Shown here one piece after another: positions 46,968 through 57,000 of a stretch of 64,000 nt of DNA. This stretch comes from Physcia stellaris (Eukaryota > Ascomycota > Lecanoromycetes > Caliciales > Physciaceae), in the NCBI GenBank assembly GCA_018902385.1, contig JABSSW010000017.1, positions 186,001-250,000 on the forward strand, read 5' to 3'. The stretch's first letter is position 1; every line of letters starts with the position of its first letter. The notes under the pieces are model-generated. The model was not told where the DNA came from. It saw only the letters and a program-made list of their open reading frames with translations, and did not search any database. The position numbers and the translations under genes were made by a program.

Positions 46968-47804
46968 TCAAAGATAGCTTCCCTTCTCGAATCTCGAACC
47001 AAAATCTCCAGCCCGCTTGACCATTTCCCTCTTCTTTGCCTCGCCTAGCTTTCCCCCTAGTGCCATGTCTTTCTCGCGGTCAAAGGCCCTCTTACTGGGA
47101 TCATCGGCTTTTTCCTTTGGGGCCTGCTTCTTATGCTCGCTGTAGAGACTTTGGCCTCTATTCTTCTCGGTGTACTCTCGAATCTTGTTGTCCGTTTCCC
47201 GTTGCTCAGCCACGTCCCTGGCACTCCTTTTGTCTTCTGGCCCTAGCTGAGCGGGCTTCTTAACACCCATGACTTCATCTTCGAGTCTCTGCCGCTTTTG
47301 CTCGGGTGTCTCTGTCCATACCGCATTTTCTGCCCCACCCTTCGATGCCGGTGCTTTAGAGCCTTTGCCAGTGTTGAATTTGCGATTGCGAAGTTTTGTA
47401 GGGTCGACCCGCGACGACCAATCATCCTGCTTTGGCGGTACTAGCATCCATTCTTCTCGCTGTGGCTTCTTGGCCGCTTCCTGTGCTGCGGCCTCATCTT
47501 CTCGTTCTTGACGTTCTCTGGCCTGGGCTTGAGCGCTGTGCGAGCCAGGAGCTGGAGGAAGAGATGGACCAAAATCTGAGTCGTCGCTGCTTGAATAATG
47601 GTCTGGCGATGGAGGTGCTGAAGGTCGTTCCGAAAGATCGGCTGGCGGTGGTGCGGGACCAATACGTCGGCGTTTCGTGGTTGAATCGGATGATGAGCTT
47701 CTAGACTCTGGGGAGAGCTGTGGTGATGGTGAATTGGGAGCCTCCTCTTCTCGCTTGCGCTTCCCTTGGAGGTGAGGCGGTAGCTGAGGTCCTACGGATA
47801 CCAT
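46968..47804 (-). CDS. GPALPP-motif / DUF3752 protein
   Basis: Single exon; start chosen at the internal ATG giving MVSVGPQLPPHLQGKRKREE, because the ORF upstream begins with GTG only. 278 aa. It has the GPxLPP motif twice (GPQLPPHL at the start, FGPSLPPAPG near residue 85) plus a GPAPPP variant. The region is rich in Ser, Asp and Lys. The C-terminal DUF3752-type region contains EEWMLVPP, RNRKFNTGKG, REKDMALGGK and GSRFEKGSYL. Members of this family are nuclear and poorly characterised; a link to splicing has been suggested for relatives. Divergent with the F-box gene at 48263. Confidence 0.85.
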   Translation of the reverse strand: MVSVGPQLPPHLQGKRKREEEAPNSPSPQLSPESRSSSSDSTTKRRRIGPAPPPADLSERPSAPPSPDHYSSSDDSDFGPSLPPAPGSHSAQAQARERQEREDEAAAQEAAKKPQREEWMLVPPKQDDWSSRVDPTKLRNRKFNTGKGSKAPASKGGAENAVWTETPEQKRQRLEDEVMGVKKPAQLGPEDKRSARDVAEQRETDNKIREYTEKNRGQSLYSEHKKQAPKEKADDPSKRAFDREKDMALGGKLGEAKKREMVKRAGDFGSRFEKGSYL

Positions 47805-48262
47805 CTCGATATATAGAGCTTCTAGACTAAGTATTTGTGGGAAGCTACCGTACTCAGTAGCTATCACTTATTGATCGAGTCGTACGAATACTTGTAGAGT
47901 AGTAGCATGGGGCAGGCTAAAGTATCGTTGGAGCTGTCAAACCCTGACGCTAAGCTGCTTTGGGTAGATGAACATTTTGAGATGATCCAGAGTTCACTTT
48001 TATTACTTTACATTCAGACTGTCCCTTGTTTCCTAGGCCGTTCAAGCCGCAAACTCCCTTACTTGCGGGTAGGCTTATAGCCAGACAATGGCGGTTGAAT
48101 GATGAAGTAAGGTAAGGTATACTCGACGTTCAAAGATTCGACCTTCTTAAGTCGAGCCACTCTAGATAAACCAATGTTCGAAAGTACTAAAAACTGCCAC
48201 TCGTACTCATAACATTTTCTCAGCCTCGAGAAGCAGAAAACCTTCCACTCAGGCTGCCAAGG
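47805..48262. promoter_or_regulatory. Shared upstream region of two divergent genes
   Basis: 458 bp between the GPALPP gene and the F-box gene. No specific site recognised. Confidence 0.35.
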
Positions 48263-49617
48263 ATGCAGAATTTACCGGCCGAAATCTTGGCTAATGTCCT
48301 GCGATTCATCGATGTTGACAGTGAGAAGCAGGTATTGCAGAATGTCAGAAGGACGTGTCATCCGGTATTATCTGAGGCTGCCGCCGTACCTCTCCTCAAG
48401 AAGGTAAAACAGTAATTGCTCCAACTATCCCCATTATTTTCAACTACGGAGATCTGAATTCTACAATATGCACTACGACTATAGTCATCTTGATAATTTC
48501 GAAGTACATGCTAGGGAAAAAGCTGACTTCCAGTCCGCAGATGAAAGTATGGCTAGAGAAAGATAGTCTGCAAAGGCTTGTGGATATCTCAGAGCATCCT
48601 CGCTACGGCAAATTTGTCATGCACCTCACGATTAGTACGCACAGGCTCAACCCATACAAATATAATGAGGAGCCTGCGTCAGGTTCCGACAATCTAATCC
48701 GCTTGCATTCCGAAAAGGAAGCAGTTGCAAGGGCAGGGGGGTTGGTGGACTATCTCGAATACCAGAAGAAATTGGAGAGAGAGGGACTGGATATCGTGCT
48801 ACTCTCCACTGCCATGCGGAAATTCCCCAAGCTGTCCACAATCATATTTGATAGTAGTTCTAGCAAGCCGGTCTCCACTCAATTTATCACGGATGGCTTT
48901 GCCCTTGATGATCCAGGACCCGAATGGCGGCGTCATGTGCTGCAGGTCGGCCTCCAGGCTCTGGTACGAGCGGAGTGTCAGCCGCGAACTATTTTGATAG
49001 ACAGAATCTCAGATGAAGGGTATTTTACACCATATTGGGCATTTCAAGATATCAGCCTTCTAATCCCCAAGGCGGGCTTGCGCTCCCTTGTCCATAATCT
49101 CAAAACCTTTTATTTCGACGGAGTTGGCGAGGACGACAGTTTGGACGAGTTTGTGTTGCATGGTGTAGCCCTTGGCCGATTTCTAGAGCACGCCTCGCAA
49201 CTCGAAGAACTCTATCTGGATATTCAGGGAGTCTGGGGTGAAGAAAACAGTCTTAGCGCGCTCACCGGACAAGGCCAACGCCGGAGACTGCGCAAACTGA
49301 CCCTGGCTCATTACGGGACAAGTATGAAAGAACTTGTAACTTGGCTACTACTGCACTCATCGTCTCTGGAGACAATCAGTTTCAGATGTTTGTGGCTCGT
49401 TAAAGGTCGATGGGACGAGTTCATGGATCTGCTAAGGGCATCACCTTGGCCCCTGTTATCATTTATCGATCTTCGGGGGGTTTTTGCTCTGGCGTCAGAT
49501 GGCGATCGGGAATACTTGGACTGGGACCACGGTTCTGCTCAGCTAGTCGACTACGTGCAAAGAGACACAGACGCTAATCCCTACCACGTCTCCTATCCGG
49601 AACGGGCTCCCCGATAG
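48263..49617 (+). CDS. F-box protein, 405 aa
   Basis: Exons 48263-48403 and 48541-49617. The first exon encodes an F-box start (MQNLPAEILANVLRFIDVDS, then QNVRRTCHPVLSEAAAVPLL). The acceptor at 48540 (CCGCAG) joins in phase to MKVWLEKDSLQRLVDISEHP, a pattern usual after the F-box in fungal F-box proteins. A 137-bp intron separates them. The rest has scattered leucine-rich segments (LEELYLDIQGVWG, RRLRKLTLAHYG, LETISFRCLWLVKGRWDEF). The repeated 'LRxLxL' style suggests a degenerate LRR scaffold for substrate binding in an SCF ligase. Target unknown; this class expands greatly in filamentous fungi. Confidence 0.78.
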
Positions 49618-51502
49618 ATTTCAATCGCACTGTAACCGACCTCGAGAAATCCTAATAGGGGTTTCCCTGGCAAGGTGTTGTGTGGTGTAGACTCATCTCT
49701 CAATCTGCTAAAACAACTACTCGAGATCTCCACTTCGCCTTTGGAAGGAAGGAAGGAACTCCGAAAATCAATACATTAGCAACAAAGTCATCGACATTGC
49801 ATACTAGCTGCGGCCTGGTTGTTTGAAAGATCTCTCTGGTCTCAAATTCAAATTATGGACTGGTATCGTGGTGCATTTTCGGTCGTAATATTTCATTGAA
49901 TAGACACCGGAGAAGGGTCATAGCCAGATTGCTGAGCTTCCTCCAGACTTCTTCTTCGGTACCTGTTACTACCCGGAGCTATCGTGCTTCCAACCAGAAA
50001 TAAACGTAGTGTGGTTTGACCGTCGAACATATGTACTTTGCCGCCGGCAAAGCATCACACTAGGCTGTTAGGTCCCAGATGTTTTAGTTCTATTGTGGAG
50101 CTCGTGAAGGTTAACCAATTTCACTGGCAGCGTCTTCGGAGATGCTGTCTTGGCGAATGCCTTTGGCTTGATATTTCGCTCGTCCTTTGTCTCGCCGGTT
50201 TTTGAAGAATGACGAGGTATACTCTACTTTTCACCGCTACACTCTTACTCACCGAATGGGAGACGCGCCCACTCAGACGCTGGCCATCACGGTTTTATAT
50301 CTCATATCTCCTGACACCCCGTTCTTAATCGAATTTAATAATACATCGAACCTCACGCGGGTATATCCTATTTCATCACACTCGGGACCAATGTGACGCT
50401 ATCGACACGTTAACGCGTCCAATATTCTGCATCCACGGAAATTAACTCTCTTGTGAGGACACTAAGACATGCAGATCTCCACCCATTGATGATTATTGAA
50501 GTAAGGGCCAACACAAAAATAGATACAGCACTCGATTTTCACCGAATAACATGTCTTGTACCCGTGTGTATAGTCAACGGTAAGCAAGGATAAAATACTG
50601 ATCGGGCGAGGCCGCGCACAAATTTCGCGGAAATAGATATATCTCCTCTGAAACTCATTCTCTCCTTTTCCTCTTCGGAGCACCCTCACCCTCGCCTCCC
50701 GAATCTAGCGACTCCCTGTTAATCGGCATGCAACAACTCCGAGATCTCGCTCTCTCCCCTCCTTCCAGCCCACCTGGACAGCCCATCCTCAGGATCCATA
50801 GCGGGAAGCTGTTTGTGACGGGAAGCTATTCGTGGCCCACCTAGACAGCCATCCATAGCGGGAAGCTGTGAACGGGGATGGGAGAAATGGGTAGTTAGAT
50901 GTAGACCTAGCACTGGACCAGAGTCTTCCATATCCCGCTGTCTGATCTTGCATAGTTCTCAAGAGAAGGGAGGAAATGGGCTTTACTTCGTCAGTGGGCT
51001 TGGGCGATATTGCGAGACCTGTGCCGTCCTCCCATTCTCATACGAGCCGCCTCAATAATAGAAACATAACCCAGTCCTCTTTACCCTCTAAAATTTCACT
51101 CCCATCCTCGTCAGTATTCTTCTGTCCTCGGAAGCTCGGTCACCAAAGCACGGTTCGATAGGAAGTCTTGGCATTTTATATCTATCCCTTTCCCTTGAAG
51201 CAACTCGTTCAACACGATGAGGTCTTGCGACGACATATCCCCCCAGCGCTAAGCTAGTTTAAGGTTTCTGGAGAGGAGCATCGGAGTTGTTAATCCAACG
51301 TCCTGTCATATAAACAAATAAAGCCATGATCTGAACAGGGGAGATCCTGAGATAAAGTGTAGGAGCAGAAAACCAAGAAGAAGAAACCCACGACAGCGAT
51401 CAGAGACCAGAGCGAGAAGAAAGCGAATCATACATCTTTCCAAAAAACCCTACAAATTCGACACAGCCGAAACCTTCCTACTCGAAAACGCAGAAACCTT
51501 CC
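49618..51502. other. Intergenic between convergent genes
   Basis: 1.9 kb with no recognisable gene. It contains a short imperfect direct duplication (50770-50878) and an ORF at 50187-50396 without protein-like features. Confidence 0.5.
50770..50878 (+). repeat. Imperfect direct duplication
   Basis: The block CCCACCTGGACAGCC ... ATCCATAGCGGGAAGCTGT is followed by a second copy, CCCACCTAGACAGCC ATCCATAGCGGGAAGCTGT. A third partial GGGAAGCTAT lies between. It looks like a local tandem duplication with a deletion in the second copy. Confidence 0.65.
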
Positions 51503-53337
51503 TCACCCCCACCCCCCCGCCTCACTCTCCCTCCTCCTCCTCTCCCTCTCCTCCCAAAACCCCTGCTCCGTCTCCTGCGGCCGATCCATATCCAGCCCCA
51601 CGGTCCACACGCTCGCCACCATCGCCACAGCCGAAAGCCCACACATAGTAACCCAAACGACCTTCAACGCATCGGCATAGCTCTGCACCAGCTGGCCCTT
51701 AGCATCGCCCCTCTCCCTCGGAAAGCCCTTAATAATCTGCACCAGCGCGGCGGCATCGCGGCTGTACTCCTCCGCGCTGGCCGCCAGGGCGGGGTAGGAC
51801 AGCAGCTTTGTCTTCATCTGGTTCTGGAAGACGGTGCCGCCGACGGCGACGCCGAGGGCCTGGCCGAAGGCGCGGAAGAAGGAGAACATGGCGACGGCGA
51901 AGGCGAGGTCTTTGTTGGACGCGGAGGCTTGGATCGCGAACGCCATGCCCGCGAAGAGCATCCCCGTTCCCAGCCCCGAGACGAGGTTGAGGAGGATCCA
52001 GGCCAGCGGTTTGGTGTGCACGTCGAGAAGGTAGAGGAGGCCTGTGCCGGCGGTGGTGAGGACCCAGCCGCTCCAGACGGCCCAGCGGTAGCGCCCGGTT
52101 TTGGAGACCAAGATGCCCACTATGACTGCTGCGGGCGCGACGGTGAAGGTTTGGGGGAAGAGGGAGACGCCGGAGAGGATGGGGGTTTCGCCTTTCACGG
52201 CTTCGTAGTAGAGTGGGAGGTAGTAGAGGAGGCACCAAAGGATCATGCCGTGGATTGTCGTGCCCAGGTAGCTGACGGCTGCGGTGCGGTTTTTGAAGAT
52301 GTTGAGTGGGATTAGGGGTTCGTGCGCGACGAATTCTTCGTAGAGGATGAAGAGGCTGAGGCCTGCTATGCCGACGATGAGGGGGACGAGTGTTCGCCAG
52401 GAGTTCCAGGCGTAGGTTACGCCGCCCCAAGTGATGGGGATTAGGAAGCTAGTTGTTGAGCCGATGAAAAGAACGGAGCCAGCCCAATCGACACGCCGTA
52501 GCTGGGAGGTTAAGTTACTGGGTTTGAAATTTAATTTTAGAAAGAGAGGGACGAAGACAAACGCGACGCCGATGATTGGAAGATTGATGTAGAAGATCCA
52601 GCGCTACATGTTGCGTCAGCTAACCCGGTGGTCACATGGTGTGGGAAAGCATACCCAAGAGACTTTTTGAGCAAGAACTCCACCAACGACGGGCCCGGTC
52701 ACTGATCCCAACGACCACGTACCACTAATTACACCAAACCATTTGCCTCGAAGCCTCAATGGAACCAGGTCTGTGACTACAATCTCGGTCAAAGCGATAA
52801 GACCGCCGCCGCCCACACCTTGGAGCGAGCGACCAACAAGCAACAATGTAAATCCATTTGCTACAGCCGCAACAACTGCACCCGCCAGAAAGAGTAGCAA
52901 TGCAATCAAAATCATCGGCTTTCGTCCGAATATGTGGGAAAAGGAGGCAAAGCTAGGCTGAAAGATAGTGGAACATAGCAAGAAAGAGGTTCCAGACCAG
53001 AAGGCTTCGATGGCAGTGCCATTTAGCTTCTCAGAGATGATCTAGATGTATACATACATGAGATTTTACCCTTAAAGAAGAGTTGGAATAGACTCACTGG
53101 TAGCGCAACGGACAATGAGGTGCCATCCAGTGCTACTGCCATAGTAATTACGGCCAACGTAAGAAAGGCAAGGTAAAGCCGCAGAGAAGGCTTGAAACTC
53201 GCCGGCGGAGGTTCCCTAAATTCTGCCCTAAGCTCGCGCTCGATCTCATCGTCATGGAGACTGCTGATGCCTGTGCTCGTTGACATTGATCGAGGCGCTA
53301 GGCCTATAGCTTGACTGTTCGGTCTAATTGGCATCAT
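51503..53337 (-). CDS. MFS transporter, 14-helix DHA2 / TRI12-like type
   Basis: Exons 53337-53098, 53041-52655 and 52603-51503 (1728 nt, 575 aa); introns 56 and 51 bp, all phase 0. The start MMPIRPNSQAIG is the first ATG; a later ATG (MSTSTGISS) is possible. A charged cytosolic N-terminus precedes the first helix (LYLAFLTLAVITMAVALDGTS). The motifs FGRKPMILIALLLFLAG and LLLVGRSLQGVGGGGLIAL, and LGSVTGPVVGGVLAQKVSWRW after splicing, are typical of fungal drug:H+ antiporters with 14 membrane segments. More helices follow to residue about 540 and a charged tail (ERERRRRE). Substrate unknown: a toxin, drug or siderophore exporter are all possible. No biosynthetic gene cluster is next to it. The 3' third is in a skew island. 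Confidence 0.9.
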
Positions 53338-54230
53338 CTTGACAATCTGACAGTCCCAGCAAGACTCCCACAAATTGATTAGAAGTACGAAGTAGTAGGA
53401 ACGCTCAGCAGGGGTATCGAGTAACCGAAAAGGGGGAAAGATGGGCTACGCGTAGAACAAAGAAAATTCTGATCGAAGTATCTCAGCGCACCACAAACAA
53501 AGAGAACATTTGAGACCTTGTAATTTGCCGGAAACATTGTGAGAAACTTTGCAAACAGAAAAAAGTAGAGGATACTTCATCCGATCTTTAATTGCAGGCT
53601 GGCTCAGGTCAAAGTAGGAGAGATCGAGTCTTTCCTTTGCCTATACTTCCAAGATCGGGTCCAACAGACATGTACATGTTCTAGCTAGCCGCAACACAAT
53701 TCACCACGTGAGAGTAGGTTAGGAATAGTACGGTCCGCGATCCAAATTTATAGAAGGCATGGATAAGTAGGAAGCGAGCAGTCGCTGGCCTAGCTATGAA
53801 TCAGGCAAGAGTTACCACCGCTGTCTCATGAAAAGCAGTGCCTAGTAGCTCAATATTCTATGCGAGGATGCCGTGTCAGGATCTATCGCAGCTTGGGATA
53901 TGCTCTTATGATTTGATCGAGAGTTGAAAATAGAGCACCGACGCTCCTGCTGGAGTCGGGCCACGCTCCCACCCTTGGGTAGACTCGATGTTGCCGAGAA
54001 GGAAGAATTTCCAAGCCTGGTGAGAGCTGTCTCACCATCGTAGGTCCACAAAGTCGGCAGGGAAAGGATACAAGCAATCAACGGTCGAAGGCGGCGAAGA
54101 TCGCAAGTGACAATCATGGAAGGTCGAAGGTAAAGCACGCTAAACTAAACGCGTGACGCGCGTAAAAGCATCCTTTAGTGCTTCCGCGTGCATCTCTTCC
54201 TTTGAATTCTAAGGCTTTGCGCTGTTCGCC
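53338..54230. other. Intergenic between divergent genes
   Basis: About 890 bp upstream of the MFS gene and LCL3. The ORF on the minus strand at 53842-54138 has no supporting features. Likely regulatory. Confidence 0.45.
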
Positions 54231-55073
54231 ATGCGATGGCCTCCCTGGTCGTCTAACCAATCTGACGACGAGAAAGACAATGTCAAATGGACAGAGACGC
54301 TCAATGCGACCAATTGGTCGCACTACAAAGATCCTCGAAATATTGCTCCTGTGATCGTCTTAACGGGAACTTGCCTTTTCTCAGCCCACATCTACCGCTC
54401 TTATCTACGGCGTATCCCTCAAGCAGTCAGCATCCGACCTAGCTTCTGGCGACGGAGGAGTCTGTTTGGAAAAGTGACCAGTGTCGGAGATGGAGACAAT
54501 TTCAGAATCTTCCATACTCCAGGAGGGCGCTTAGCTGGTTGGGGATGGCTACCATGGCGTATGGTTCCCACCAAAAGAGAGATGCTGAAGGATAAGACAG
54601 TAAGTCGGCCAGCATATCGGGACCTCCTGTGGGGTTCGAGGCTCCTGATCCTTACTTAGGTCCACATTCGTCTTGCCGGAGTTGACGCACCAGAGTTAGC
54701 TCATTTCGGTCGACCTTCGCAACCATATTCTCAAGAGGCTATCGACTGGCTCACCTCCTACGTACTCCATCGCCGCGTTCGTGCGTATGTATATAAGAAG
54801 GATCAATATGATCGAGCAGTTGCTACAGTGTATGTAAGGAAATGGTTACTACGGAGGGACGTTGGTCTGCAGATGCTGCGCAAAGGCCTAGCAACGGTCT
54901 ATGAGGCGAAGACTGGCGCAGAATTTGGGGATCTGGAAGATAAGTACAGGAAAGCGGAGCGCTGGGCTAAGCTCAAGCGAAAGGGCATGTGGGCCGGGAA
55001 GAAGCAGGACTACGAAAGTCCAGGTCAATACAAGGCCCGGATGAAGGTGGTTGAGGGGGAGCAGAAGAAATAG
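54231..55073 (+). CDS. lcl3: LCL3 membrane-bound staphylococcal-nuclease-like endonuclease
   Basis: Exons 54231-54599 and 54660-55073 (783 nt, 260 aa); intron 60 bp, donor GTAAGT. The N-terminus is short and acidic, then one membrane helix ([18 protein letters not shown]). The thermonuclease-like domain has [38 protein letters not shown] (after the splice), [22 protein letters not shown] and [10 protein letters not shown]. The calcium/catalytic pattern D-G-D, R-L-x-G-V-D-A-P-E and the downstream arginine are present. The family is mitochondrial in yeast; its role is not well known. Length is normal. Confidence 0.93.
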
Positions 55074-55484
55074 ACAGACCTCGTTACGCCAATTAATGAC
55101 TGTGCAAGATCTCTCATTGTATCGAAACGCATGTTAATCTTGTGATCTGATCTCTGCTGTGCACGGTACCTCCATATAATTGAGGTAACGAGCCAACAGA
55201 TTTGACTCATAATGAACATCTTATCATTAGATGGGTAGCAACTGGAAAGCTCGAATTAGGATGATCATTTGGTGAATTGAGACTAGCGCCAGGTACCAAA
55301 GATTTGCCCCACCAGGCTCCCCCAATTTTAGAGTAAGGCAAGCCTCAACTGACACGCAAACCACCCAAGAATCCCTTTTTCTACTCTTTAGCTTCCCTAG
55401 GCTCCCGCCCTGCAAAACTAAATACATTCCGAGAAATCAGAGTTCTCCATCTCGCATTCTAACTGATTCTACACTTCATACACG
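55074..55484. promoter_or_regulatory. Upstream region of sec9
   Basis: 411 bp between LCL3 and SEC9. No gene; the last 70 bp contains CT-rich pieces. Confidence 0.35.
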
Positions 55485-57000
55485 ATGGGTAAATTCGGCT
55501 TCGGGAAAAAGAGTGAGGGGGACGACGACTCGATCAAGTCCAGCCTATTCTCCCGCTCAAAGAATAAATCGCCCAATCCCTCCACCAATCCTTATGCTCA
55601 ACCTTCCGGGCCCGCCTCAGCAGCAGACCCTTACAATCAAGCAAAATTCGACAGCTACAGCAAACCATCAAGTCCCTCTGCCGTCAACGGTCTTCCAGCA
55701 GGCCCCAAAGGAGGGAACATCCCGGCGAATCGGGGCGGATATGGCGATGATGGCAGCTCATTCACTACGGACTCTAAGAGCGCCGGTAATGCTAGTCAAT
55801 ATGGCAGCGGAGGCTACGGATCAGATCGCTATGGTACACAGAATGGGTATGGCGCTGACAGGTATGGGGGGACATCAGAACAAGAGCCTAGAGGCTCAAG
55901 ATATGGCCCAGGGGGTTACGGAGGACTTGGATCAACGCCCGACACCGCATCAGTGACCTCCAGTAGAGACGCTCTCGGGTCATCGAATAAAGCAAAGGAT
56001 GCAAACGGACAGGATCCTCCTCCTTACGGTGCAAATAATGGTGGCTACTCTGGCAGTTCGGGTGCTCTCGGAGAAGGATCTGGGTCAGGAGGTTATGGTG
56101 GAGGGTCCTCATATGAAGCATACGGAGCTGAAAGACAGCTAACGGCAGAAGAGGAGGAGGAGGAGGATGTGCAGGCCACAAAGCAAGAAATCCGCTTCAT
56201 TAAACAGTCAGACGTTGCATCGACGCAAAATGCATTACGCGCCGCTGCAATGGCAGAGGAGACTGCGAGAGGTACTTTGGCTCGAATTGGTGCACAGGGC
56301 GAGCGTATTCACAACACCGAGAAGAATCTGGATCTGACAGCGGTAAGCTTACCTATGACTTTCTAACCATACTAATTCCAACAAAACATTAGAACCACAA
56401 TAGGATGGCTGAAGAGAAAGCGAAAGAATTAAAGCGGCTTAATGGAAGCATGTTCGCCATACATCCATCAAATCCATTCACAGCACAGAAGCGACGCGAG
56501 CAACGAGATGCCGAAGTTATGGATAGGCATAGGCTTGAGAGGGACCAACGAGAGGCCACTCGGAAAGAGGCATATTCATCCGACCATCGGATACAACATA
56601 CGTTCAAAGAAATGACACTGACCGACTCTCAACGGGATGCTAACAAGAAGTCAAGCCTAGCCGAGAGAGCAAAGTAAGTTTGCTACTTTTGCACCTGGCA
56701 GTTACTAAATAGAAATTAGATACCAGTTCGAAGCTGACGACGAGGATGACGAGATGGAGAACGAGATTGATGCAAACATCGATGCTCTTAGCGGCGCTGC
56801 GTCAAGATTGAATAACTTGGCTAAGGTCACCGGTCAAGAGCTTGATGAACAGAATCGACACTTGAGAAGGTTAAACGAAAAGGTATGCTTGCGAACCGCA
56901 ATTTGGGATGGTTTCCATGCGGATACTAACAGGTTTACAGAGCACAACTGTCGATGATCAAATCGCTATGAATAGAGCGAGATTAGATCGATTCAAGTAA
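55485..57000 (+). CDS. sec9: SEC9, SNAP-25-family t-SNARE
   Basis: Plasma-membrane SNARE for exocytosis, partner of Sso1/2 and Snc1/2. Exons 55485-56342, 56393-56673, 56720-56882 and 56941-57000 (1362 nt, 453 aa), introns 46-58 bp. The long N-terminal region is low-complexity, rich in Gly, Ser and Tyr (GYGGLGS, DRYGT). The first SNARE motif begins near KQEIRFIKQSDVASTQNALR and spans the first intron (…NLDLTA / NHNRMAEEKAKELKRLN). The second SNARE motif is MENEIDANIDALSGAASRLN... to DDQIAMNRARLDRFK. As in other fungi there is no palmitoylated Cys cluster visible between the motifs. The first intron has two good branch motifs (TTCTAACC, TACTAATT). Confidence 0.94.

Noticed and set aside
51729-52430. 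233-codon minus-strand ORF rich in Arg, Pro and His
   Set aside because: Shadow of the MFS transporter in a C/G-skewed segment.
54600-54659. tRNA-like GGTTCGAGGCTCC box in the LCL3 intron
   Set aside because: No matching A box, acceptor stem or cloverleaf around it. No tRNA gene was seen elsewhere in the window.
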